A stretch of DNA of 64,000 nucleotides from PALSA-129 sp963842505 (lineage in GTDB: Bacteria; Acidobacteriota; Terriglobia; Bryobacterales; Bryobacteraceae), in assembly GCA_963842505.1 (NCBI GenBank), contig CAWJGZ010000002.1:682001-746000 (forward strand), given 5' to 3'. Shown here piece after piece: positions 31,296 through 40,508 of this stretch (positions are counted from its first letter, which is position 1; every line of letters begins with the position of its first letter). Made by a program: the position numbers and the translations under genes. A model generated the notes under the pieces. The model searched no databases. It was not told where the DNA came from and was given only the letters and a program-made list of their open reading frames with translations.

Positions 31296-32423
31296 TTACG
31301 CCACCTTCTGGTTCATTTTCCGCACCGCCAGGCGGAAGATCAGAAACCCGTACAGCAACAGGAATCCCATCTCCACCCACAGCAGCCGGAATCCAATCCC
31401 CTTAAGGAACACGGCTTTCACAATCGTCACGAAGTAGCGGGCCGGGAAGAAGTAGCTGATCCCTTGAATCACCGTCGGCATGGTGTCGATGGAAAACGTA
31501 AAGCCCGAAAGTAGGAAGCCTGGCAGGAATGTAATCAGCAAGCCAAACTGGTACGCCTGCACCTGCGTGCGCGAGCCCGCCGAAACCCAGATCCCCGAAA
31601 ACAGCGAGCACCACAGAAACATGCAGGTGGAAACCGCCAGCACCACGAAACTCCCGCGGAACGGCACCCGGAAGATGGTAATCGCCACCGTGACCGAGAT
31701 CACCGAGTCCACCAGCCCCACCAGAAAATACGCCAGCATCTTGCCCAGCACAATCTCCGTCGGGTGCAGCGGGGTGGAAAGCACCTGCTCCATGGTTCCC
31801 ATTTCCCATTCCCGCGCGATGGTCAGCGACGTCAGTTGCCCCGCCAGAATCATCAGGATTACGCCGATCAACCCCGGCACCACGAAATTCTTGGATTCGA
31901 GCGAGCTGTTGTACCAGACGCGCAGCCGCGCATCCACCATTCCAGGAGGGTGCACGCCCCGGCGGTTCAACACGTCGGCCCGCACGCCGGCCGAATAACC
32001 TTGCACCACGCTTTCCGCATACTCCATGGCGATGGAAGCGGTGTTCGAATCGCTGCCATCGACCAATAACTGCACGGTCCCTTTCCCCGCCGCCAGTTTC
32101 CCGCCGAACCCGCGCGGAATCACTACCCCGATGAGCACGCTGCTGGTGTCGATTCCCCGCTCGATAGTGCGGTAGTCTGGCGCGAAACCCGTGACATCGA
32201 AATAGCGCGATCCCTCAAACTGCCGGATCAGCTCGCGGCTGGCCGAGGTCTGGTCCTGGTCGTAGACCAATGTCAGGATGTGGTCGACATCCAGGCTGAG
32301 CCCATATCCGTAGAGCAGCAGCATCATCATCGGCATCAACAGCGCCATCGCCAGGCTGCGCGCGTCGCGCGTGATGTGGTGCAGCTCTTTGACGAACATG
32401 GCCCGCAGCCGCCGGTAACTCAT
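31296..32423 (-). CDS. ABC-2 type exporter permease (YbhR/YbhS-like), first copy
   Basis: 375 residues. Same architecture as the next gene: FVKELHHITRDARSLAMALLMP start, a first membrane helix, an extracytoplasmic domain to about residue 170, and the coupling motif REWEMGTMEQVLSTPLHPTE followed by five helices. It overlaps the ATPase gene upstream by four bases. The two permeases are diverged, so they probably form a heterodimer. Confidence 0.93.
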   Translation of the reverse strand: MSYRRLRAMFVKELHHITRDARSLAMALLMPMMMLLLYGYGLSLDVDHILTLVYDQDQTSASRELIRQFEGSRYFDVTGFAPDYRTIERGIDTSSVLIGVVIPRGFGGKLAAGKGTVQLLVDGSDSNTASIAMEYAESVVQGYSAGVRADVLNRRGVHPPGMVDARLRVWYNSSLESKNFVVPGLIGVILMILAGQLTSLTIAREWEMGTMEQVLSTPLHPTEIVLGKMLAYFLVGLVDSVISVTVAITIFRVPFRGSFVVLAVSTCMFLWCSLFSGIWVSAGSRTQVQAYQFGLLITFLPGFLLSGFTFSIDTMPTVIQGISYFFPARYFVTIVKAVFLKGIGFRLLWVEMGFLLLYGFLIFRLAVRKMNQKVA

Positions 32424-33367
32424 GCCGCCTTCCTCTCTTCGGTTTCGATCATGGCCACGAAGACGTCCTCCATGGAGGGCTCGATTTCTTCCAGCCGCCG
32501 CACCACGATTCGCTTGGCTTCGAGCGCGGCGCGGATCCTTTGGCTGCCCGCTTCCGCGTCGTCCACGGTGACGTGCAAGCCTCCGCCGAACACCGCGACA
32601 TCGCGCACGCCTTCCAGTCCCTCCAGCGCCCGCATGGTTTCCAGCGGTTCCGTGGCTTCCAGATTCAGCAGGGTGTGCGCCGTCAGGCCGCGCTTCAACT
32701 CGGCCGGCGTGCCCAGCGCAATCACTTTCCCCTTGTACATCAGCGCCAGGCGGTGGCAGTATTCGGCTTCATCCATGTAGTGGGTGCTCACAAAAATCGT
32801 GTGGCCGGTCTCCGCCAGGTCGTGGATCAAATGCCAGAAGGCCCCGCGCGCGATCGGATCGACGCCGGAGGTCGGCTCGTCGAGAAACAACACCGGCGGA
32901 TCGTGCAGAATCGCGCAGCCCAGCGCCAGCCGCTGCTTCCAGCCGCCCGAGAGCGTGCGCGTCAGGGCCCGGCTGCGCTCCGCCAGGTTGGCCATCTCCA
33001 GCACGTAGTTCTTGCGTTCCGCGCGCAAGGCCTGCGGCACGCCGTAAATCCCCGTGAAGAAATCGATGTTCTCTTCCACCGTCAGATCGTCGTACAGCGA
33101 AAACTTCTGCGACATGTACCCGATGCTCCGGCGGATCTCCTCGGGCTGCGACGCCACGTCGAATCCGTTCACCGATCCCCGTCCCGACGTCGGCCTCAGC
33201 AGGCCGCACAACATGCGGATGGTGGTCGATTTCCCCGCTCCGTTCGGCCCCAGAAAGCCGAAAATCTCGCCCTTGGCAATCTTCAGCGAAACGTCGTCCA
33301 CGGCCACGAAGTCGCCGAACCTCTTGACCAGGTGGTCGATCTCGACCGCCCATCCGTTCCCGTTCAT
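32420..33367 (-). CDS. ABC exporter ATPase, second subunit
   Basis: 315 residues. Walker A GPNGAGKST, signature LSGGWKQRL and Walker B LFLDEPTSGVDP, followed by the H-loop STHYMDEAEYC. The C-terminal extension (about 235-315) is typical of DrrA/CcmA-like ATPases. It corresponds to one half of YbhF, which in E. coli is a single tandem ATPase. Overlaps both neighbours by four bases. Confidence 0.94.
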   Translation of the reverse strand: MNGNGWAVEIDHLVKRFGDFVAVDDVSLKIAKGEIFGFLGPNGAGKSTTIRMLCGLLRPTSGRGSVNGFDVASQPEEIRRSIGYMSQKFSLYDDLTVEENIDFFTGIYGVPQALRAERKNYVLEMANLAERSRALTRTLSGGWKQRLALGCAILHDPPVLFLDEPTSGVDPIARGAFWHLIHDLAETGHTIFVSTHYMDEAEYCHRLALMYKGKVIALGTPAELKRGLTAHTLLNLEATEPLETMRALEGLEGVRDVAVFGGGLHVTVDDAEAGSQRIRAALEAKRIVVRRLEEIEPSMEDVFVAMIETEERKAA

Positions 33368-34113
33368 GGCCGCGACACCCCGGCCGCCGCGTGGATGGTT
33401 TTCACGAAAGCGCCTTCCAGGTTCTTCGAATCCGTCTCGCTCTTCATCTGCTCCGGCGCTTGGCAGCGGATCAGTTTCCCCTTGTACATCAGCCCCACGC
33501 GGTTGCAGCGCTCGGCTTCGTCCAGGTACGCGGTGGTCATGAAAACCGTGATTCCCTCTTTCAACAACTCGTAAAGGATCGCCCAGAAGTCGCGCCGCGA
33601 AACTGGGTCCACGCCGTTGGTCGGCTCATCCAGGAAGAGAATCTGCGGCCGGTGCAGCAGCGTGCACATGAGCGCCAGCTTCTGCTTCATGCCTCCGGAA
33701 AGCTTGCCCGCCTGGCGCGCGCGGAATGGCTCCATGCGTGTCATGCGCAGCAGCTCCGCCGTCAGCCTGTCGCGTTCGGCGCCCCTGATCCCGAACAGGT
33801 CCGAGTAGAAGACCATGTTCTCTTCCACCGTGAGATCCCCATAAAGTCCGAATCGCTGCGCCATGTAGCCGATCTGGTCTTTCACCGCCTGCGCCTCGCG
33901 TGCCGTGTCGTGTCCGGCCACGCGCGCGCTGCCTTCGGTCGGATCCATCAGCCCGCACAACAGCCGCAAGGTGGTGGTCTTTCCCGCGCCATCCGGGCCC
34001 ACTAGGCCGAAAATCTCGCCTGGCGCCACCGTGAGGTTCAGGCGATCCACCGCCGTCAGCTTGCCGAAGCGCCGCGTCAGGTCGCGCGTTTCAATGATCG
34101 GCTGCATCTTCAA
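33364..34113 (-). CDS. ABC exporter ATPase, first subunit
   Basis: 249 residues. Walker A GPDGAGKTT, signature LSGGMKQKL and Walker B LFLDEPTNGVDP; the switch-loop region is FMTTAYLDEAERC, where the usual H-loop His is replaced by Ala. That replacement suggests one degenerate ATP site in the pair. Corresponds to the other half of YbhF. Overlaps hlyD-like and second ATPase genes by four bases each. Confidence 0.93.
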   Translation of the reverse strand: MKMQPIIETRDLTRRFGKLTAVDRLNLTVAPGEIFGLVGPDGAGKTTTLRLLCGLMDPTEGSARVAGHDTAREAQAVKDQIGYMAQRFGLYGDLTVEENMVFYSDLFGIRGAERDRLTAELLRMTRMEPFRARQAGKLSGGMKQKLALMCTLLHRPQILFLDEPTNGVDPVSRRDFWAILYELLKEGITVFMTTAYLDEAERCNRVGLMYKGKLIRCQAPEQMKSETDSKNLEGAFVKTIHAAAGVSRP

Positions 34114-35279
34114 TCCAGCACGATCTCGGCGTCCGCCGGCATATTCGATTTCAACTCGTGCCGGGGATTGTCCATCTCGATCTTCACGCGGTACACCAGC
34201 TTGACGCGCTCCTCGGCGGTCTGGATCTGTTTGGGCGTAAACTCCGCTTCAGCGGCAATGAAGGTCACCCGGCCGGCATATACTTTCCCCGGGTACGAAT
34301 CGGTTGTCACTTTCACCTTGCATCCCAGCCTCACGCGCCCGAGGTCGGTTTCATTCACATACCCGCGCAGCCAGGGATGGTCGATGTCCCCCACCGTCAC
34401 CACGCTGGTCCCCGACGCCAGGACTTCGCCGATGTCCGCCGATTTCACCAGCACGACGCCATCCACCGGCGACATCTCCACCGTATCGGCAAGCTGCGAG
34501 TCAATCACCGCGAGGCTGGCTCTGGATTGGGCAATCGCGGCTCTGCGGGTGGCCAGTTCCTCTTCCCGGCGCTTCATTTCGAGCGTGTTCGCCTCGGCCA
34601 TCTTGAGCGCCCCGCGCGACCGTTCCAGGGCCGCCTGCTGCGCTTGAATCACTTCGGCCCTGGGCCCCAACAGGACCAGCGCCTGCCGCTCTTTGGCCGA
34701 TCTAAGCGCCGCCGTGGCGCTCTCCCAGCGGTTGCGATACTGGTCGAACTGCGCCGCGGAGATGTCGTCGTCCTTGAAAAGCGTCTGCGCCCGGTCCCAA
34801 TCTTTTTTCGAGCGGTCCACTTCCGATTGCGCCGAGTCCACCGCCGCCTGCGCGTCGAGCTTCTCCTGCGGCCGGGCCCCGTTCTGCAGCTCCGCCAGCC
34901 GCGCTTCATTGGCGGCCACGTCGCCCCGCCGTTGCTCGACGTCGCCGGCCAATGTGGCCTTCTCCCATTCGAGCGCGGTCTCCGCCTGCGCCAGTTGCGA
35001 CTCCGCCGATGCCAGACCCGCCGCTTCGCGCTGGCGTTGCGCCACCAGTTGATCGCGGTCCAGCCGCGCGATGACTTGCCCCTTCTTCACCGCGTCGCCT
35101 TCGTCCACGGTGCGCTCAATCAGCCGGCCCGCCGTCTTGAACGCGATGTTGACTTCGGTCAGCTCGATATTCCCCGAGACCACAATGCGGTCGTCGGGCG
35201 TCTTTCCTTTTTCGTGATAGACCCACGCCGCCACTCCCACCGCCGCCAGCGCCAGAATAATGATGATCGGCTTCTTCAT
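34110..35279 (-). CDS. HlyD/YbhG-like membrane fusion protein
   Basis: 389 residues: one N-terminal membrane anchor (IIIILALAAVGVAAWVY), a lipoyl/barrel-sandwich half (KGQVIARLDRDQL), a long coiled-coil hairpin (about 75-245), the second lipoyl half (VEMSPVDGVVLVKSADIGEVL) and a beta-barrel domain. It bridges the inner-membrane ABC exporter to the TolC-like protein encoded just upstream. Overlaps both neighbours by four bases. Confidence 0.94.
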   Translation of the reverse strand: MKKPIIIILALAAVGVAAWVYHEKGKTPDDRIVVSGNIELTEVNIAFKTAGRLIERTVDEGDAVKKGQVIARLDRDQLVAQRQREAAGLASAESQLAQAETALEWEKATLAGDVEQRRGDVAANEARLAELQNGARPQEKLDAQAAVDSAQSEVDRSKKDWDRAQTLFKDDDISAAQFDQYRNRWESATAALRSAKERQALVLLGPRAEVIQAQQAALERSRGALKMAEANTLEMKRREEELATRRAAIAQSRASLAVIDSQLADTVEMSPVDGVVLVKSADIGEVLASGTSVVTVGDIDHPWLRGYVNETDLGRVRLGCKVKVTTDSYPGKVYAGRVTFIAAEAEFTPKQIQTAEERVKLVYRVKIEMDNPRHELKSNMPADAEIVLD

Positions 35280-36595
35280 TGCACCAAGCTCCTGATTTTT
35301 CCCATGGCCTGCGCCAGATCCAGCCGCGCCAGGTTATACAAGTACAGCGCCTCGGTCTGGTTGTCGCGGGCGCGCTCCAGTCGCGTCTGCGCGTCGGTGA
35401 CTTCCACCCCGATGGCCACGCCAGCGTCATACCGGCGCCGCGCCTGCGTCAGTTCGTCCTCGGCCAGCGAGAGGCCGTCTCTCGACACTTTCACTTCGTC
35501 GTCGGCCGACTGCAATTCGTCCAGCGCCAGCCGCACGTCCAGCTCGATCTGCTCCCGCAAGTCGTTGGTGCGCACTTTCTCCTGACGGTATTGCGAGGCC
35601 GATTCCTCGCGCCGCGCATCCCGCCGTCCACCGTCGAACAGCGGCACCCGCACCTGGATTCCCACGGTTCGCGTGGGGAGCGAATGCTCGAGCCCGGTCC
35701 CGTTCGATCCGTAATCGCCGAAGGCCGCCACCGTCGGCAGGCGCTCCAGCTTTGTGGCGCTGGCCGAGAGCCGTGCGGTGGTTTCCCGGTCCCGCTGCGC
35801 CTTTAGGTCGGGCCTCTGCTCCAGAGCCTGCGCCCGCGCTTGCTCCAGTGTGACCGCGTCCAGCGGTATGTATTGCATCCGGTCGGTCAGCTCTAGTTCT
35901 GTGTCCAAACGCAGTCCGATCACGCGCAAGAGCTGCAAGTGCGCGGAGCGATCCGCGTTCCGGGCTACCAGCAGCCGCTGCCGGTCGTTGGCGAGTTGCA
36001 CTTTCGCTCGCGTGATCTCGATCCCCGTGCCGGTTCCCGCGGCCTTCTGGTTTTCCGCCTGCTTCAACACCGCTTCGGAAAGCGTCACATTGGCCTGCGC
36101 CATCTCGACGTCCGTATCGGCCTTCACCGCCAACAGGTAAGCGCGCGCCACTTGTCCGGCCACCTGCTCTCCGGCCGTGTCAAGGTCCGATTTTGCCGCT
36201 GAGATTCCCGCCTTGGACGCCTGGAACCTTCGCAGGGTGCTGAAATCGAAAATGTTCTGCGTCCCCGTCAGCCGCGCATCCACCGTGCTGAACGGTCCCA
36301 CAAACGTCGGGAATTGAAAGCCCGGAATGGGCACGCTGAGTTTGGTAAGTCCTAACGCCGCCAGGTTTTCGGTCCGGCTCTGATCGCTGTAGGCCGCTTC
36401 CACGTCCGGCAGCAGCGCCGCCCGCGATTGCGTGGCTTTCGATTGCGCCTGCTTGAGCGCTTCTCCGGTGAGCTCGATGCGCGTATTGCCTTCCGGCGAG
36501 ATCGCCATCTCCACCGCCCGCTTCATGCTCAAAACCAGCGGCCCTTGCGCCAGCCCGAGCGGCGCCGCGCACAACATCAGCCAGGCCATTTTCAT
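35276..36595 (-). CDS. TolC-family outer-membrane efflux protein
   Basis: 439 residues from the ATG at 36595, which has GGAGGATCG upstream and opens a signal peptide (MKMAWLMLCAAPLGLAQG). The frame is open a further 80 codons upstream, but that lies inside tetR. Two OEP repeats with long helices are evident (SKATQSRAALLPDVEAAYSD and SATKLERLPTVAAFGDYGSN). It forms the outer-membrane duct of the export system. The start overlaps the tetR stop (ATGA). Confidence 0.94.
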   Translation of the reverse strand: MKMAWLMLCAAPLGLAQGPLVLSMKRAVEMAISPEGNTRIELTGEALKQAQSKATQSRAALLPDVEAAYSDQSRTENLAALGLTKLSVPIPGFQFPTFVGPFSTVDARLTGTQNIFDFSTLRRFQASKAGISAAKSDLDTAGEQVAGQVARAYLLAVKADTDVEMAQANVTLSEAVLKQAENQKAAGTGTGIEITRAKVQLANDRQRLLVARNADRSAHLQLLRVIGLRLDTELELTDRMQYIPLDAVTLEQARAQALEQRPDLKAQRDRETTARLSASATKLERLPTVAAFGDYGSNGTGLEHSLPTRTVGIQVRVPLFDGGRRDARREESASQYRQEKVRTNDLREQIELDVRLALDELQSADDEVKVSRDGLSLAEDELTQARRRYDAGVAIGVEVTDAQTRLERARDNQTEALYLYNLARLDLAQAMGKIRSLVQ

Positions 36596-37230
36596 TTTTC
36601 GATCCTCCGTCTTCTCTTGCGCGCCGCCGGCGCACGCAACCCGCCGCTCAGGAACGCCACCAGCTCCCGCAGCACGTATTGCGAGTCTTTGGGCGGAGAC
36701 GCCCCGGTCATGGCCTCGATGTCCGGCGCCTTGCCCATCAGGGTGTGCGCCATCGCCCCCACCATGAACTGCGACCGCAGAGCCATTTCGCCCGGCGTCA
36801 GGTGTGGCAGCGTCCGCGCCAGCGCCGCGAAGCACCGCTTTACTACCGTTCGGAAGTGCCGTTCCACAATCAACGGCATCAGACCCTCTCCATACATCCG
36901 CCCCATCAATTTGGCGAACTCGGGGCTCTTTCTTATCCTCATCAGCGGGGGCGCCAGAAAGGCTTCGAGCACATTTTCGACCGGCACGGGTTTGCCTTTG
37001 GCCTTGGCCTCCAGTGCGTCCAGCAGCGCCAGGCGCTCCGCGTTGACTGGCGCGGCTTTGCGCATGATCAATTGGTTCAACAGTTCTTCCTTGGATCCGA
37101 AATGGTAGTGGATGGCCGCCAGGTTGACGCCTGCTTCGGCGATGATGTGCCGCAGCGACGTGGCCCCGTAGCCCTGTTCGCCGAACAGCCGCTCGGCCGC
37201 GTCCAGGATTTTCTGCCGCGTGTCAATCAT
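36592..37230 (-). CDS. TetR-family regulator of the export operon (CecR-like)
   Basis: 212 residues. N-terminal HTH (about 5-50: RQKILDAAERLFGEQGYGAT, then NLAAIHYHFGSKEELL). The C-terminal domain resembles the CecR/YbiH type. It is the first gene of the operon and is coupled to tolC by a four-base overlap, mirroring E. coli cecR-ybhGFSR. It is expected to repress the operon and release it on binding a drug. The basic C-terminal tail (KRRRRIEK) is unusual. Confidence 0.92.
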   Translation of the reverse strand: MIDTRQKILDAAERLFGEQGYGATSLRHIIAEAGVNLAAIHYHFGSKEELLNQLIMRKAAPVNAERLALLDALEAKAKGKPVPVENVLEAFLAPPLMRIRKSPEFAKLMGRMYGEGLMPLIVERHFRTVVKRCFAALARTLPHLTPGEMALRSQFMVGAMAHTLMGKAPDIEAMTGASPPKDSQYVLRELVAFLSGGLRAPAARKRRRRIEK

Positions 37231-37254
37231 TCGACTGATTTAATCGTATGATTG
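37224..37254. promoter_or_regulatory. Inverted repeat over the tetR start, candidate TetR operator
   Basis: CAATCAT (37224-37230) and ATGATTG (37248-37254) are 7-bp inverted arms around a 17-base centre that contains GATT-T-AATC. The left arm includes the tetR start codon. Position and spacing fit autorepression. Confidence 0.5.
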
Positions 37255-37349
37255 AATCGCCCCGGTTGTCAAGCCGGTACCCATCTGCGCCGCGCGCGCT
37301 CGATATCCTTGCGGTGGGAACGCTTTGATTGGACGGGATAAGGGCGGCC

Positions 37350-37664
37350 TCACAGCCCGCCGTGGAACCGTCCGAATGCGTGGGCGAGCATGAGCGACAT
37401 GATCAGGATGCCCGCCCCGAGCACGAGCACGTGCTGGGTCTTCCGCAAATTGAAGCTGCCGACCCGGCAGACCAGCAGGTAGCCGGCGGCAAGGTTGAAG
37501 AGTCCCCATAGGACATTGACCGTCGAGGAGGATAAACCTTCCCCCGGTGGTGATGCGAACGGGCTCTGGAAGGCGTGCCCGGAGATCCCATTGCCGAGAT
37601 GCGGCAGCGTGTTCGCAAGGAATGCGCCCCCGAAAAAATACGCCACATAGTGGTACCAGCGCAT
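37350..37664 (-). CDS. Small conserved membrane protein
   Basis: 104 residues with three predicted membrane helices (about 5-20, 48-67 and 78-96). The N-terminal MRWYHYVAYFFGGAFLANTL and the GEGLSSSTVNVLWG loop look strongly patterned, as in a conserved uncharacterised family. AGAAGGGAG precedes the ATG. It is separated from tetR by about 120 bases. The function is unknown. Confidence 0.78.
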   Translation of the reverse strand: MRWYHYVAYFFGGAFLANTLPHLGNGISGHAFQSPFASPPGEGLSSSTVNVLWGLFNLAAGYLLVCRVGSFNLRKTQHVLVLGAGILIMSLMLAHAFGRFHGGL

Positions 37665-37859
37665 TGTCGCTCCCTTCTGGTTTCAGACCAATGGTAGCAA
37701 GTCTCGGCATCTATACCCTTTCGGCACAGAACCGCACGCGTTAGCGCGCGGCCGCCGCGCAGCCTCGAACCGGCTGCTCGCTACCGTGTTGGGTAGTTGG
37801 TGCGCTCAGAATCACAGGCTTGCTACCATAGAAATTCAGCCCCCAAAAAGCACAGTACT

Positions 37860-40298
37860 ATGCCCGAAAAGCCCTACGACCATAACCAGATCGAACTCAA
37901 GTGGCACGACCGTTGGCGGAACGCCGATTTCTACAAGGCCGAGCAGAACTCCTCCAAGCCCAAATTCTACGTGCTGGAAATGCTGCCCTACCCGAGCGGC
38001 ACGCTGCACATCGGCCACATCCGCAACTATTCCATCGGCGATGCGCTGGCGCGCTACAAGTGGATGCGCGGCTTCAACGTGCTCCACCCCATGGGTTGGG
38101 ATGCCTTCGGTCTCCCCGCCGAAAACGCCGCCATCGCCAACCACCGGCCGCCTCGCGAATGGACCCTGCAAAACATCGCGGCCATGAAGAAGACGCATCG
38201 CCGGTTTGCCTTCAGCTACGATTGGGACCGCGAAATTTCCACCTGCGAACCGGAATACTATCGCTGGAACCAGTGGTTCTTCCTCAAGATGCTGGAACGC
38301 GGCTTGGCATACCGCAAGAAGGCGCTGGTTAACTGGTGCCCCGAATGCGCCACCGTGCTGGCCAACGAGCAGGTGGTGGAAGGCTGCTGCTGGCGCCATG
38401 AAACCACCCGCGTGGAACAACGCGCGCTCGAACAGTGGTTCCTCAAAATCACCGAATACGCCGACCAATTACTCGACGATATGGCCTCGCTCGAAGCGGG
38501 CTGGCCGGACCGCGTGCTCACCATGCAGCGCAATTGGATCGGCCGCTCCGAAGGCGCGGAAATCGATTTCCACCTGGCCGGAACCGGCCAGCCCATCCGC
38601 GTTTTCACCACGCGCGTGGACACTATTTACGGCGCCACCTGCGTGATCCTCGCGCCTGAACATCCTCTCAACGAAACGCTTCTCGACAACCGCGCCAAAG
38701 CCCGCGCCAAAGCCATGGTGGACGCACGCGCCAACCGCGACCCCGGCGATATCGACAAGGAAGGTTTCTTCACCGGCCACTTCGCCATCAATCCATACAG
38801 CGGCGAACAGGTTCCCATCTGGGTGGCCAACTTCGTTCTCATGGGATACGGCACCGGCGCCATCATGGCCGTCCCGGCCCACGACGAGCGCGACTTCGAA
38901 TTCTGCCGCAAATACTCCATCGCCATCCGCCCCGTGATTCGCCCGGTGGATGGCTCGCTGGCAGTCGAACCCGGTTTGCAAGAGGCGTTCCTGGACTACG
39001 GCATCGTCGAAAATAGCGGTCCGTGGTCCGGCCTGGCAAGCGCCGACGCCCGCCGCCGCATGGCCGCTTACGCCGAAGAAAAAAGTTTCGGCAAGGCCGC
39101 CATCACCTACCGCATCAAGGATTGGGGCATTTCGCGCCAGCGCTACTGGGGAACGCCCATCCCCGTCATCCACTGCCCGGCGTGCGGCGTCGTAGCCGTG
39201 CCCGAAGATCAGCTCCCGGTGGTCTTACCCGCCCGCGCCGAGCTCACCGGCACGGGGCGCTCGCCGCTCGAAAACCTGCCCGATTTTGTCAACGTGCCGT
39301 GCCCGCGCTGCGGCGCCGCGGCGCGCCGCGAAACCGACACCATGGACACGTTCATCGACAGCTCCTGGTACTTCTACCGCTACTGCGACCCGCACAACGA
39401 CAAAATGCCTTTCGATCCGGCCAAGATTGCATATTGGTTCGAGATCGATCAGTACATCGGTGGCGTGGAGCACGCCATTCTGCATCTGATCTACTCGCGC
39501 TTCTTCACCAAGATGATGCGCGACATCGGCCTGATCCAAAACAGCGAGCCGGCGCGCCGCCTCTTCACACAAGGCATGGTGATCGCGGAAGGCGCGAAGA
39601 TGTCGAAGTCCAAAGGCAACGTCGTAGGCGCCGACATGCTCGCGGATCAGCTCGGCGCCGATACCGCCCGCATGTTTGTGCTGTTTGCCGCGCCGCCCGA
39701 AAAGGAAGTGGATTGGCGCAAGGAGGGCGCCGAGGGCGTCTACCGCTTCCTCGGCCGGGTCTACCGATTCACCACCCGCAATGTGGGCAATGGCGCCCCG
39801 CGGGGCGTGGCCGACCGCAAGGTGCTCCGCAAACTGCACCAGACTATTCGCAAGATCACCGAGGATTTCGAGACCCGCTGGCACTTCAACACCTGCATCG
39901 CCGCCATCATGGAGTTGGTCAACGTGCTGTATGCCGAAGAGGCCGGCATCTCGAGCGCGGCGATGCCTGAGATCCTCGAAAAAATGGCGCTGCTGCTGGC
40001 CCCGTTCGCTCCCTACCTGGCTCAGGAGATGTGGGAGGAGCTGGGTCATGAAGGTCCCATCTTCCGGCAGTCCTGGCCGGCCTTCGATCCGGAGCTGGCT
40101 AAAGAAGACGAAGCCGAAGTGGTGGTTCAGGTCAACGGCAAGCTGCGCAGCCGCATCAACGTGCCATTCGGAACGCCCCAGGATGAACTCGGTGCACGCG
40201 CCAGGGCCGACGAAAAAATCAAGCCCTGCCTGGAGGGCAAGCAGATCGTCAAGATCGTGGTGGTGCCCGACAAGCTGGTAAATATCGTCGTGAAATAA
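37860..40298 (+). CDS. leuS: Leucyl-tRNA synthetase
   Basis: 812 residues from MPEKPYDHNQIELKW at 37860; an upstream in-frame ATG at 37797 adds 21 unconserved residues. The HIGH motif is in PSGTLHIGHIRNYS (about residues 46-59), KMSKSKGN is near 580, and the CP1 editing domain has TRVDTIYGATCVIL. Zinc-like Cys clusters occur in NWCPECATVL and IHCPACGVV. It charges tRNA-Leu and edits mischarged products. No T-box or other leader structure is visible in the 195 bases upstream. Confidence 0.97.
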   Translation: MPEKPYDHNQIELKWHDRWRNADFYKAEQNSSKPKFYVLEMLPYPSGTLHIGHIRNYSIGDALARYKWMRGFNVLHPMGWDAFGLPAENAAIANHRPPREWTLQNIAAMKKTHRRFAFSYDWDREISTCEPEYYRWNQWFFLKMLERGLAYRKKALVNWCPECATVLANEQVVEGCCWRHETTRVEQRALEQWFLKITEYADQLLDDMASLEAGWPDRVLTMQRNWIGRSEGAEIDFHLAGTGQPIRVFTTRVDTIYGATCVILAPEHPLNETLLDNRAKARAKAMVDARANRDPGDIDKEGFFTGHFAINPYSGEQVPIWVANFVLMGYGTGAIMAVPAHDERDFEFCRKYSIAIRPVIRPVDGSLAVEPGLQEAFLDYGIVENSGPWSGLASADARRRMAAYAEEKSFGKAAITYRIKDWGISRQRYWGTPIPVIHCPACGVVAVPEDQLPVVLPARAELTGTGRSPLENLPDFVNVPCPRCGAAARRETDTMDTFIDSSWYFYRYCDPHNDKMPFDPAKIAYWFEIDQYIGGVEHAILHLIYSRFFTKMMRDIGLIQNSEPARRLFTQGMVIAEGAKMSKSKGNVVGADMLADQLGADTARMFVLFAAPPEKEVDWRKEGAEGVYRFLGRVYRFTTRNVGNGAPRGVADRKVLRKLHQTIRKITEDFETRWHFNTCIAAIMELVNVLYAEEAGISSAAMPEILEKMALLLAPFAPYLAQEMWEELGHEGPIFRQSWPAFDPELAKEDEAEVVVQVNGKLRSRINVPFGTPQDELGARARADEKIKPCLEGKQIVKIVVVPDKLVNIVVK

Positions 40299-40386
40299 CG
40301 AGCTCGGGGTTGACAGGGGCCAGCCGCCGGAAAACGGCACGGGCCCGCGAAATCTCATGAAAAAGTGTGGGACCCGCCAACTGCTC

Positions 40387-40432
40387 GTGGAGCGGGCCTC
40401 CGGCCCGCAACGCCGGCTTTCCAGCCGGCGCC
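40387..40432 (+). repeat. REP-like palindromic repeat, copy 3
   Basis: Nearly identical to 11002-11047: GGGCCTCCGGCCC then GCCGGCTTTCCAGCCGGC. It lies between convergent leuS and the TIG-domain gene. Confidence 0.85.
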
Positions 40433-40462
40433 CCGCTCTTTCGACCCTTTCATGCCTAGCTG

Positions 40463-40504
40463 AAGCACGGGTGCTTGACAGACGACGAGAACCGATCGTC
40501 TGTC
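40463..40504 (-). terminator. Two stem-loops downstream of the TIG-domain gene
   Basis: GACAGACGA (40477-40485) pairs with TCGTCTGTC (40496-40504), a 9-bp stem ending five bases from the minus-strand stop at 40509. A second stem AAGCAC-GG-GTGCTT lies at about 40463-40476. No T-tract, but the location between convergent genes suits a bidirectional terminator. Confidence 0.55.
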
Positions 40505-40508
40505 TGGG

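Noticed and set aside
37797..37859. Upstream ATG extension of leuS
   Set aside because: The 21 extra residues are not like any LeuRS N terminus; MPEKPYDHNQIE is the usual start.
37665..37859. T-box or other riboswitch before leuS
   Set aside because: No specifier stem, T-box sequence or terminator/antiterminator pair is visible.
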